A DNA stretch of 28,154 nt from an uncultured bacterium (GTDB taxonomy: Bacteria; Actinomycetota; Coriobacteriia; Coriobacteriales; Coriobacteriaceae): assembly GCA_905215505.1 (NCBI GenBank), contig CAJMPU010000024.1, forward strand, positions 1-28,154, given 5' to 3'. The notes below the pieces were generated by a model. It had not been told where the DNA came from, did not search any database, and was given only the letters and a program-made list of their open reading frames with translations. The translations under genes were made by a program, and so were the position numbers. This document shows positions 1-6,878 of this stretch, one piece after another. Each line of letters opens with the position of its first letter. Position 1 is the stretch's first letter.

Positions 1-115
1 GGCGGGCGCTGTTCGGAAGAGCTCGATGGGTCATCTCGCTGGGTAAATATTTGTGCGTGATGGTATCGTTGTTGGGGCTTTTACTGATTACGGGATGTTG
101 ACTTTGGAGTTGTGG
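1..115. other. 5' edge, no firm gene
   Basis: Two reading frames run in from the left edge and stop before the first gene. One stops at 44-46. The other stops at 99-101 and ends in a hydrophobic stretch, Lys-Tyr-Leu-Cys through Leu-Leu-Leu-Ile-Thr-Gly-Cys. Either could be the tail of an upstream gene, and the second would leave 14 bases before the M42 start. Neither is long enough to call. A -10-like TAAATA lies at 44-49, so part of this stretch may instead be the promoter and leader of the peptidase gene. Confidence 0.25.
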
Positions 116-1147
116 ATGGTGTCCCAAATGGATTCTACGCTTGGTTTTATTACTGACCAGCTTAAGACGCTGACTTCTATTGCCTCGCCTACGGGCTATA
201 CCCGTGCGGCGACTGATTATCTAATGGAAACGTTGCGCGATATGGGCTTTGGCCCTGAGCGTTCCAATAAGGGCAACGTGCTGGTTGAGCTTGGCGGCGA
301 GGGTGAGCCGCTGGTGTTGGCGAGCCATGTCGATACCCTGGGCGCCATGGTGCGTTCCATTAAGGACAATGGTCGCCTGCGCCCCACGACGCTCGGCGGG
401 CATCAGTGGTCTACGGCCGATGGCGAGAACTGTACCGTCTACACACGCGACGGCAATGTCTACACGGGCGTGGTCCTCAACACCGAGCCTTCGGCGCATG
501 TGGCCGACGAGCCGGTCAAGACCATCGAGAAGAACATGGAGATCCTGCTCGACGAGAACGTTGACAGCAAGGACGATGTGCTCGAGCTGGGTATTCAGAC
601 CGGCGACATCATCGCTATGGATCCGCGCACCACGGTGACGGAGAGCGGCTACATCAAGAGCCGCTTCCTGGATGACAAGCTGTCGGCCTCCATTTTGCTG
701 GGCTTGGCGCGTGCCGTCGCCGCTGACGAGGTGACGCTTTCGCGCAAGGTGTCGCTGCTCTTCACCGTGTACGAGGAGGTCGGCCACGGCGGCGCCTTCG
801 TGCCGGCCGACACGCGCGAGATGATCAGCGTTGACATGGGCTGTGTGGGCGACGACCTAGGCTGCACCGAGCGCATGGTTTCGATTTGCGCCAAGGATTC
901 GGGCGGTCCGTACAACTACGACCTAGTAACCACGCTGTCCAATATCGCGCGCGAGCTGGAGCTCGATTACGCCATCGACGTGTACCCGCACTACGGCTCC
1001 GACGTCGAGGCCACGCTCTCGGCCGGCTACGACATTCGCCATGGCCTGATCGGCCCCGGCGTGTACGCGAGCCACAACTACGAGCGCAGCCACATCGACG
1101 GTGTACGCAACACCTTCGAGCTCGTCCGCGCCTACGTTCAGCGCTAG
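116..1147 (+). CDS. M42 family metallopeptidase (aminopeptidase / endoglucanase-like)
   Basis: This is a cytosolic, probably di-zinc aminopeptidase of family M42, whose members usually form large tetrahedral particles that trim peptides. The 343-residue length is normal. Metal and catalytic motifs appear in order: ASHVDT with His71 and Asp73, FLDDK with Asp186/187 (bridging metal ligand), YEEVGHGG with the catalytic Glu220 and metal-binding Glu221, SVDMG with Asp240, and a histidine in the C-terminal ASHNYERSH segment. The frame is open from a GTG at 53, but I chose ATG 116 because GGAG at 106-109 sits six bases upstream. The ATG at 128 is too far from that site. The gene ends just before an intrinsic terminator, so it is the last gene of its transcript. 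The substrate cannot be told from sequence. Confidence 0.93.
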   Translation: MVSQMDSTLGFITDQLKTLTSIASPTGYTRAATDYLMETLRDMGFGPERSNKGNVLVELGGEGEPLVLASHVDTLGAMVRSIKDNGRLRPTTLGGHQWSTADGENCTVYTRDGNVYTGVVLNTEPSAHVADEPVKTIEKNMEILLDENVDSKDDVLELGIQTGDIIAMDPRTTVTESGYIKSRFLDDKLSASILLGLARAVAADEVTLSRKVSLLFTVYEEVGHGGAFVPADTREMISVDMGCVGDDLGCTERMVSICAKDSGGPYNYDLVTTLSNIARELELDYAIDVYPHYGSDVEATLSAGYDIRHGLIGPGVYASHNYERSHIDGVRNTFELVRAYVQR

Positions 1148-1180
1148 GGGAGCAGCTTGCGACTCGGCTGACCAATCGCT

Positions 1181-1206
1181 AAGGCCCGGTTTCTCGGGCC
1201 TTTTTT
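1181..1206 (+). terminator. Intrinsic terminator after M42 peptidase
   Basis: An 8-bp stem, AAGGCCCG / CGGGCCTT at 1181-1188 and 1195-1202, has a 6-base loop and runs into a T-tract (TTTTTT at 1201-1206). It lies 33 bases after the stop codon. Confidence 0.9.
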
Positions 1207-1216
1207 CGCTTTTGGT

Positions 1217-1270
1217 CGTTTAGTATTATGATGTATGTAATCTATTAACTAAACGTGTAAATTACTTAAC
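1217..1270 (+). promoter_or_regulatory. AT-rich promoter/operator of the HTH-HipA gene
   Basis: This is an AT-rich island in a GC-rich neighbourhood. It holds a perfect 8-bp inverted repeat, CGTTTAGT (1217-1224) and ACTAAACG (1248-1255), with 23 bases between the arms. A small palindrome GTAA-A-TTAC follows at 1257-1265. A possible promoter, TTTAGT (1219-1224) and TATTAA (1243-1248) with an 18-base spacer, lies between and partly over the arms, so a protein bound to the repeat would block it. TATTAT at 1224-1229 is an alternative -10. Promoter assignment is by eye only. Confidence 0.45.
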
Positions 1271-1285
1271 GAGGTGATGCGGTGT

Positions 1286-2659
1286 ATGGATACGTCTGAG
1301 TACTTGTCTATGGGTGATGCTGCCCGCCTGTTGGGCGTTACGAAAGCCCGCATATCTCAACTTGCCGCATCGGGAACGCTCGCGTGCGATATCGTGGGCG
1401 GCCGGAAGATGGTCGAGTACAATTCTGCGATCGCCTATCAAAAGGTCCGCAAGCGAGGACGCCGTCCTGCGGCCGATGTGGGACGCAAGTTTACGCTGAT
1501 GTCGGCCGACCATGAGGTCGCGCATATCTCATTTGATCCGACACGCGAGTTTCCCTTCGAAATCGCCGAGGTCCTCGATGCACAACGAATGCCGTTTGGC
1601 ACATGCTCGAGCTCTTCTCCAACGGTGAATAAGCGGGAGCTCAACGCGTGGTGGGGGCATCGGTCGGTGCCCGATGTTCGTCCTGGGCTTATCTCGCGCT
1701 ACCGCGAGCTGGGGATTGTCAACGGCACTGAGGTGCCGGTTCAGTGCCTGGGCCTCTCGCTTTCGGATTGCTATTGGCTGCGACCGGCAGAATGCGACGG
1801 GCTCGAATGGCGAAACCTCAATTACTTCGAGAATGATTTTGAGCGATCGGCGCCCGAGGAGCGTTCGGGTTGGCTGGAGGGCATCGGTCTTAAAAATCCC
1901 GACAACACATCCGAGGGCGAGCTTCCTAAATCGTGGATGATTCGCAACGGTGTTCGCGTTCTGGTCAAGGGGTGCGGCATGGACGATCAACGTCCCTTTA
2001 ACGAGGCGGTTGCAACGGCTCTACATCGTCGCTTGCTTCCCAAGGGGGAGTTTGTTCCTTACACGGTTGAGCGCATGTTCAATGGCCCCGTGTGCCTGTG
2101 CGAGGATTTTCTTGACGGCCGCGAGGAATATGTTCCGGCTGTTTACGTTAAGGGCGCCCTTGGTGGCCAGCGAGGAAGCTCGACGTACGACCGGTACTGC
2201 CGCTTCCTTGGTAAGCATGGGGCAGACGAGGCTGCCGTGAGAAGGTCTATGTCGCAGATGATCGTTTGCGATGCCCTTTTGGCCAACAGCGACCGTCATT
2301 GGCGAAACTTCGGCATCATCCGCAATGTCGATACCCTGGAGACAAGGCCTGCACCGCTGTTCGATAGCGGCAACTGTCTGTGGTATAACGTGCCAACTGC
2401 CGTGCTCGCAGCTGGGGAGTTTGGGTTTGCCGCTAAGCCGTTTGGGCCCGACCCTTCCGTCCAGCTGGCACTTGCTGACTCGCTCGATTGGTTCGATTCA
2501 TCGCGACTTAACGGATTTGTTGATGAAGCGATCGAGATTCTTTCGCAGAGCAAATGGGCCACGGCGGAGGGCCGGCTCGAGTCCATTCGCCGCGGCCTGG
2601 AGCGTCGCGTAATCGAGGTTGGTGCCGCTGTTGAGGTACTTCGACACGTGCAGCGATAA
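1286..2659 (+). CDS. HTH (excisionase/MerR-like) - HipA-like kinase fusion protein
   Basis: This 457-residue protein joins a DNA-binding head to a HipA-type kinase body. Residues 6-50 look like a MerR/excisionase winged helix (SMGDAARLLGVTKARISQL), followed by a basic linker near 53-61. The kinase part shows a glycine-containing loop before PKSW (about 207-217), Lys228 in VLVKGC as likely ATP lysine, the HipA catalytic loop NSDRHWRNF (Asp336, Asn341), and APLFDSG with the metal-binding Asp360. HipA proteins phosphorylate protein targets such as aminoacyl-tRNA synthetases and normally pair with a separate HipB antitoxin. No such partner is adjacent, so the built-in HTH may take its role (inference). 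ATG 1286 was chosen because GAGGTGA at 1271-1277 lies eight bases upstream and would overlap the earlier GTG and ATG. The gene is less GC-rich than its neighbours, which suggests an accessory origin. The target is unknown. Confidence 0.82.
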   Translation: MDTSEYLSMGDAARLLGVTKARISQLAASGTLACDIVGGRKMVEYNSAIAYQKVRKRGRRPAADVGRKFTLMSADHEVAHISFDPTREFPFEIAEVLDAQRMPFGTCSSSSPTVNKRELNAWWGHRSVPDVRPGLISRYRELGIVNGTEVPVQCLGLSLSDCYWLRPAECDGLEWRNLNYFENDFERSAPEERSGWLEGIGLKNPDNTSEGELPKSWMIRNGVRVLVKGCGMDDQRPFNEAVATALHRRLLPKGEFVPYTVERMFNGPVCLCEDFLDGREEYVPAVYVKGALGGQRGSSTYDRYCRFLGKHGADEAAVRRSMSQMIVCDALLANSDRHWRNFGIIRNVDTLETRPAPLFDSGNCLWYNVPTAVLAAGEFGFAAKPFGPDPSVQLALADSLDWFDSSRLNGFVDEAIEILSQSKWATAEGRLESIRRGLERRVIEVGAAVEVLRHVQR

Positions 2660-2667
2660 ACCTGCGG

Positions 2668-3768
2668 CTACTTAAGTGCGCCGGTCACCGTGCCGCCGCC
2701 GAGGACGACGTCGCCGCGGTAGACGACGACTGCCTGGCCGGGGGCAATGGCTCGCTGCGGCTCGCCAAAGGTCAACAGCATTTGCCCGTCGGCGCCACGT
2801 GTAAGGGTCGCCGCCTGGTCTTTCTGACGGTAGCGGTACTTGGCGCCCACGCGAATGCCGCCGGCATCGAGCTCTGCCTCCATGCGGTCGGCGGGGGCGC
2901 TCCAGATCCAGTCGTTGGCCGTGAGGGCAGCGGCGGTCAGGTCCTCGGCCTCGCCCAGATGCACAATGTTGTTGGCGGCATCGACGCCCGTTACGTACAC
3001 GGGATGCGCCATCGCGACGCCCAAGCCCTTGCGCTGGCCGATGGTATAGCGCAGCGCGCCGTTATGGCGTCCGACCACGCTGCCGTCGCGCCACACAATG
3101 TCGCCCGGTGCAGCGGCATGTCCGCAGCGGCGCTCGATATAGCCCGCGTAGTCGCCGTCCGCGATAAAGCAGATATCCTCGCTCTCGGCCTTCTTGGCGT
3201 TTATGAAGCCCTGCTCGGCGGCAATGCGGCGAACGTCGCGCTCTTTGTCCAGCCCAGCCAGTGGAAAGATCGTGCGTGCCAGGCGCTCTTGCGTGAGCGA
3301 ATACAAAAAGTAGCTCTGGTCCTTCTTGGGGTCCTCGCCACGGTGCAGCTGCCAGGCGCCGTCGGACGCCTGGCTCGTTTTGGCGTAGTGTCCTGTGGCG
3401 ATGTGGTCGCAGCCCATATCGAGTGCCGCATCGAGCAGCGCGCCAAACTTAATATGGCGGTTGCAGATGATGCACGGGTTGGGCGTCAGCCCCTCCTGAT
3501 AGGCAGTCACAAATCGCTCGATAACGTTGCGGTCGAAGGTCTGCTGCAGGTCGAGCACATGGTGGGGTATCCCCAGGCGCTCGGTGACGGCCTTCGCGTC
3601 GGCGATGTCGCGGTCGACTTTGCTCATGCCCGTGACGGGATCGGGCGCGGGGCAGGTGAGGCGCATGGTGGCGCCGATGCATTCGTAGCCCTGGCTTTTG
3701 AGCAGGTACGCGGTCACGCTGGAATCGACGCCGCCGCTCATGGCGACGAGCACGCGCTTGTTGTGCAT
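2668..3768 (-). CDS. mnmA: tRNA-specific 2-thiouridylase MnmA
   Basis: This enzyme adds sulfur to the wobble uridine (U34) of Lys, Glu and Gln tRNAs, using ATP to adenylate the base and persulfide sulfur from a cysteine desulfurase. The 366-residue length is typical. The PP-loop SGGVDSS is at 11-17. The catalytic cysteine pair is Cys102 (in ICNRHIKFG) and Cys200 (in SEDICFI), matching the spacing of the E. coli C102/C199 pair. GHYAK (126-130) and DQSYFLY (150-156) are also family motifs. The start has AAGGAG nine bases upstream. The stop codon lies only 8 bases from that of the convergent HTH-HipA gene, with no hairpin between. It follows cysK on the same strand, which puts a sulfur-using enzyme next to cysteine synthesis. 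Confidence 0.97.
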   Translation of the reverse strand: MHNKRVLVAMSGGVDSSVTAYLLKSQGYECIGATMRLTCPAPDPVTGMSKVDRDIADAKAVTERLGIPHHVLDLQQTFDRNVIERFVTAYQEGLTPNPCIICNRHIKFGALLDAALDMGCDHIATGHYAKTSQASDGAWQLHRGEDPKKDQSYFLYSLTQERLARTIFPLAGLDKERDVRRIAAEQGFINAKKAESEDICFIADGDYAGYIERRCGHAAAPGDIVWRDGSVVGRHNGALRYTIGQRKGLGVAMAHPVYVTGVDAANNIVHLGEAEDLTAAALTANDWIWSAPADRMEAELDAGGIRVGAKYRYRQKDQAATLTRGADGQMLLTFGEPQRAIAPGQAVVVYRGDVVLGGGTVTGALK

Positions 3769-3797
3769 GGGGAGGTTCTCCTTGGTGGCATATGGCC

Positions 3798-3836
3798 AAA
3801 AAAGAAAAGCGGCGCGGGAGGCTGGTTCCGCGCCGC
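3798..3836 (-). terminator. Intrinsic terminator after cysK (overlaps mnmA leader)
   Basis: On the minus strand, a 9-bp stem GCGGCGCGG / CCGCGCCGC (3828-3836 with 3809-3817) has a 10-base loop and is followed by TTTTCTTTTTT (3808 down to 3798). It lies about 110 bases after the cysK stop and ends 29 bases before the mnmA start codon. It should end the cysK transcript but could also act as an attenuator for mnmA. Confidence 0.85.
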
Positions 3837-3840
3837 AGAC

Positions 3841-3849
3841 ATTGTAGCA
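3841..3849 (-). promoter_or_regulatory. Candidate extended -10 promoter for mnmA
   Basis: Read on the minus strand, TGCTACAAT is a TGn-extended -10 element with no good -35 hexamer. Transcription would start near 3834, inside the first arm of the downstream hairpin at 3809-3836, so any mnmA message made here would begin with most of that terminator stem. Confidence 0.4.
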
Positions 3850-3948
3850 AGTTCGGACGACTCGTGGGACACCCTGATGGGATGGGCTCAGACTGCCGGG
3901 AGAGAGGAGACCGGCTCGTCCCTGGGCTCAACCTATGGGCGACGGGCC

Positions 3949-4887
<939 letters not shown>

Positions 4888-4994
4888 GGTGAACCTCCAA
4901 AGTGTTCAAATGACTGGATACCGTGTGGTTTTACGGTGTGTGTGGCAGCGAAACCCACAAACCTTATGGGTTGTTCGTTTTGCTGTTGGCAAGC

Positions 4995-5027
4995 ATAGTA
5001 GACAGTAAAGCCTAGTAACACAATAGG
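4995..5027 (-). promoter_or_regulatory. cysK promoter with candidate repressor site
   Basis: On the minus strand, -35 TTGTGT (5018-5023) and -10 TACTAT (4995-5000) are separated by exactly 17 bases, which makes this the best-looking sigma-A-type promoter in the window. An imperfect dyad with arms CCTA and TAGG (5011-5014 and 5024-5027) straddles the -35 hexamer and is a possible Rrf2 binding site. The dyad is weak, so regulator assignment is inference from position. Confidence 0.6.
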
Positions 5028-5076
5028 AAATAGAAGATTATTACGAGTCGATTAACCAGCTTGACGGGAATAGGTA

Positions 5077-5109
5077 TTTTCAAAACCAATTTTTCGGCTA
5101 GAATTTCTA
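5077..5109 (+). promoter_or_regulatory. Promoter of the Rrf2 gene with overlapping palindrome
   Basis: TTTTCA (5077-5082) and TAGAAT (5099-5104) are spaced by 16 bases. The -10 lies inside a perfect 11-base palindrome TAGAA-T-TTCTA (5099-5109). A dimeric regulator bound there would block its own promoter, so autoregulation is a reasonable guess. Confidence 0.45.
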
Positions 5110-5140
5110 CGAATTAAAAGACCGAAAGGCAGCTATATAT

Positions 5141-5569
5141 ATGTTGGTTTCCACAAAGGGCAGATATGCCCTGCGCGTTATGGTCGACCTGGCCGAGCAC
5201 CAGGCGGCCGGTCGCATCCCGCTCAAAGAGATCGCGGCGCGACAGGGGATTTCCGAGAAATATCTCGAGAACATCTTGGCTACGCTCGTCCGCGCCAATA
5301 TGCTCTCGGGCATGCGCGGCAAAGGCGGCGGCTATGTGCTCACGCGCCCGCCCGAGCAGTACACGGTGGGCGAGATCTTGCGCCTGACCGAAGGCAGCCT
5401 GGCACCGGTCGCATGCCTGGACGGCGACTGCAAGGGCTGCTCGCGTTCGGACGAGTGCCCCACGCTCGACGTGTGGAAGAACCTGGACAAGCTCATTAAC
5501 GACTACCTCGACGGCGTGACGCTCGATACGCTCGTCGCCCCCAACGAGGGCTACGACTACGTCATCTAG
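5141..5569 (+). CDS. Rrf2 family transcriptional regulator, cysteine-cluster type
   Basis: This 142-residue winged-helix regulator is of the Rrf2 family (IscR, CymR, NsrR). The N-terminal KGRYALRVMVDLA and the wing RGKGGGYVL (59-67) are family signatures, and the recognition helix follows IAARQGISEKYLENIL (31-46). Four cysteines sit at 92, 97, 100 and 106. IscR binds a [2Fe-2S] cluster with Cys92, 98 and 104, while CymR has no cluster, so this protein looks metal- or redox-sensing rather than a plain CymR. AAAGG lies 11 bases before the ATG. It is divergent from cysK, which makes control of cysteine synthesis the simplest reading. The effector, and whether the site holds Fe-S, cannot be decided from sequence. 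Confidence 0.92.
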   Translation: MLVSTKGRYALRVMVDLAEHQAAGRIPLKEIAARQGISEKYLENILATLVRANMLSGMRGKGGGYVLTRPPEQYTVGEILRLTEGSLAPVACLDGDCKGCSRSDECPTLDVWKNLDKLINDYLDGVTLDTLVAPNEGYDYVI

Positions 5570-5579
5570 CCGCACCTGC

Positions 5580-5636
5580 CATTTGGGGACGGGGTAGAAA
5601 TGGTCGATTTTCTTGCCCTCTGAGGCTTGGCAAATG
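5580..5636. repeat. Possible degraded copy of the GGGACGGGG intergenic repeat
   Basis: A short stretch bounded by CATTTG (5580-5585) and CAAATG (5631-5636) contains GGGGACGGGG (5585-5594) followed by an A/T-rich run. The same block recurs in the larger palindromic element at 17610-17722. Similarity is by eye and limited. Confidence 0.3.
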
Positions 5637-5638
5637 AC

Positions 5639-5676
5639 AAGGCCGCCCATCGTTGCGATGGACGGTCTTCGTTTTA
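5639..5676 (+). terminator. Intrinsic terminator after the Rrf2 gene
   Basis: A strong hairpin, AAGGCCGCCCATCG / CGATGGACGGTCTT with a TTG loop (one mismatch and one G-T pair), is followed by CGTTTT. It also lies between convergent genes and might stop the opposite transcript, though the minus-strand T-run is poor. Confidence 0.75.
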
Positions 5677-5706
5677 GCATATTGTGGCGGTCCGTATCCG
5701 GTCGCA

Positions 5707-6072
5707 TTAGTTCCTGGCGATGCTGTCGAGAATGCTGCGCATAATGGATACCACGATGCTGCCCATAAAGGCCGATCCAAAGCCGGCAATGGAGATACCC
5801 GCGCCCAGCAGATTGACCGACAGGTAGCTGGCCAGCTCGAGCATAAAGCTGTTGACTACGAGCTGAAAAATACCAAGCGTGATAATAGTGAGCGGCAGCG
5901 AGATGACCGTCAGGAACGGCTTGACGAGCGAGTCGACGATGTTGAGGAACAGTCCCACGAAGGCAAAGCAGACCCAGGCGTCGGCCATGCCGAAGGGCTG
6001 AATGCCGGGGACGAGAAACGTTGCGATCGCGATGGCGATTGAGGTCAAAAGCCAGTTGAGCAAAAAGCGCAT
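5707..6072 (-). CDS. Phage-holin-family (holin_4 superfamily) membrane protein
   Basis: This is a 121-residue, almost wholly hydrophobic protein with four predicted membrane segments: about 3-23, 31-50, 52-78 and 86-110. The pattern, with short polar turns such as NIVDSLVKPFLTV and LGIFQLVVNSFML, is that of the small four-TM 'phage holin family' proteins found in most bacterial chromosomes. Despite the name these are usually not phage genes and have no proven lysis role; membrane location is the only safe statement. An upstream ATG at 6093 is possible. I chose 6072 because AAGGA lies eight bases before it and the family begins with MRFLLNW-type ends. No prophage genes are nearby. Confidence 0.88.
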   Translation of the reverse strand: MRFLLNWLLTSIAIAIATFLVPGIQPFGMADAWVCFAFVGLFLNIVDSLVKPFLTVISLPLTIITLGIFQLVVNSFMLELASYLSVNLLGAGISIAGFGSAFMGSIVVSIMRSILDSIARN

Positions 6073-6266
6073 GGTGGGAATCCTTTCTTGCACATGGCGT
6101 GGTGAGGGGGCGTGAGGGGCACATACCTTTGCAATTCGGATGGATGCGCGGGCTCGGCCCTGTTTGGCCGCCCATTGTCTCAGATATTCGTGGAGCTTGC
6201 GTGCGCATTCGGTTTCAAAACGGCGTTCGTCCTAGAAAATGTGCCGCTGGCAGAGAGTCTTGTCGC

Positions 6267-6290
6267 TTTAGTTTGGTGGTGTGCTAAACT
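6267..6290 (+). promoter_or_regulatory. yerC promoter (extended -10) with overlapping inverted repeat
   Basis: TGCTAAACT (6282-6290) is a TGn-extended -10. TTGTCG at 6260-6265 could be a -35, though the 19-base spacer is long. TTTAG (6267-6271) and CTAAA (6284-6288) form an inverted repeat whose right arm overlaps the -10, a layout suited to autorepression by the TrpR-like product. Confidence 0.45.
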
Positions 6291-6295
6291 GCTAC

Positions 6296-6348
6296 GGGCA
6301 AAAGCCACAGGCGTTGCCCTATTGCATAGAACGGGCGAACGATGCCCG
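6296..6348 (+). promoter_or_regulatory. Structured 5' leader of yerC
   Basis: Starting at about the expected transcription start, the leader can fold into two hairpins. The first is GGGCAA/TTGCCC (6296-6301, 6314-6319) enclosing GCC-ACA-GGC. The second is CGGGC/GCCCG (6332-6336, 6344-6348) with a 7-base loop. There is no T-run, so neither is a terminator. I do not recognise a known riboswitch class. Confidence 0.35.
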
Positions 6349-6395
6349 ATGTCAGTATCAACTTCGATGCCTTTTGGCGGGTTTGGCGGTGATCG

Positions 6396-6695
6396 ATGAA
6401 TATCGAGAACATGTTTGACAAGCCTGATGTCAAGCAGCTGGTCCACGCATTTAGCCTTTTGGACGACGAGAAGGATATCCAAGCGTTTTTGACCGATATC
6501 TGCACGCCGCGCGAGATTTGCGATCTATCGCAGCGTTTGCAGGTCGCGCGTTACCTGGACGAGGGCGAGCCCTATGTCGAGGTTCAGGCGCGTACCGGCG
6601 CTTCGTCCACCACGGTGAGCCGTGTGTCCAAGGCGCTCAACGGCGAGTACGGTGGCTACCGCAAGATCCTCATTAAGCTGGAGGATGGCGAGTAG
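6396..6695 (+). CDS. yerC: YerC/YecD family TrpR-related regulator
   Basis: This 99-residue all-helical DNA-binding protein is of the TrpR-like YerC family. Characteristic parts are the N-terminal helix LVHAFSLLDDEKDIQAFLTDICTPRE, written here as its two halves around residues 15-40, the LSQRLQVARYL helix (44-54), and the helix-turn-helix VEVQARTGASSTTVSRVSKAL (about 60-80). YerC proteins are small dimeric regulators in Firmicutes and Actinobacteria whose targets are mostly unproven, and tryptophan binding should not be assumed. A weak GGTGA precedes the ATG. The gene is followed at once by an intrinsic terminator, so it is a single-gene transcript. Confidence 0.88.
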   Translation: MNIENMFDKPDVKQLVHAFSLLDDEKDIQAFLTDICTPREICDLSQRLQVARYLDEGEPYVEVQARTGASSTTVSRVSKALNGEYGGYRKILIKLEDGE

Positions 6696-6720
6696 GCCGC
6701 GCCAAAAACGAATTGTGCAA

Positions 6721-6746
6721 AACCGCTCCTCCGGGGGCGGTTTTTA
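6721..6746 (+). terminator. Intrinsic terminator after yerC
   Basis: A 9-bp stem AACCGCTCC / GGGGCGGTT (one G-T pair) with loop TCCG at 6730-6733 is followed by TTTATA. It lies 25 bases after the stop. Confidence 0.9.
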
Positions 6747-6878
6747 TATGCCCGCAATCGGCTGGTGCGTTGGGGTCAGGTTGCTTTGTACCAAAAGATG
6801 GAGCTGCGGTGGCAATGTGTCCGCGCGGGCGGGTAGGATGGATGCAATGATTATTGCGAACAGTTTGAGCGGAGGACC

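Larger units (their letters stand above)
6073..6395. other. Divergent intergenic region between holin-like gene and yerC
   Basis: This 323-base stretch holds no convincing gene. Its right third carries the yerC promoter and a leader with two hairpins, listed separately. A promoter for the leftward holin-like gene must also lie here, but I see no clear pair of hexamers for it. The left part is GC-rich and shows no repeat or RNA motif that I recognise. Confidence 0.6.

Noticed and set aside
4888..4994. T-box or other cysteine riboswitch in the cysK leader
   Set aside because: The conserved T-box sequence is absent; only two short hairpins are seen.
5707..6072. Holin-like gene as evidence of a prophage
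   Set aside because: No integrase, terminase, capsid or lysin gene is nearby, and proteins of this family are common chromosomal genes.
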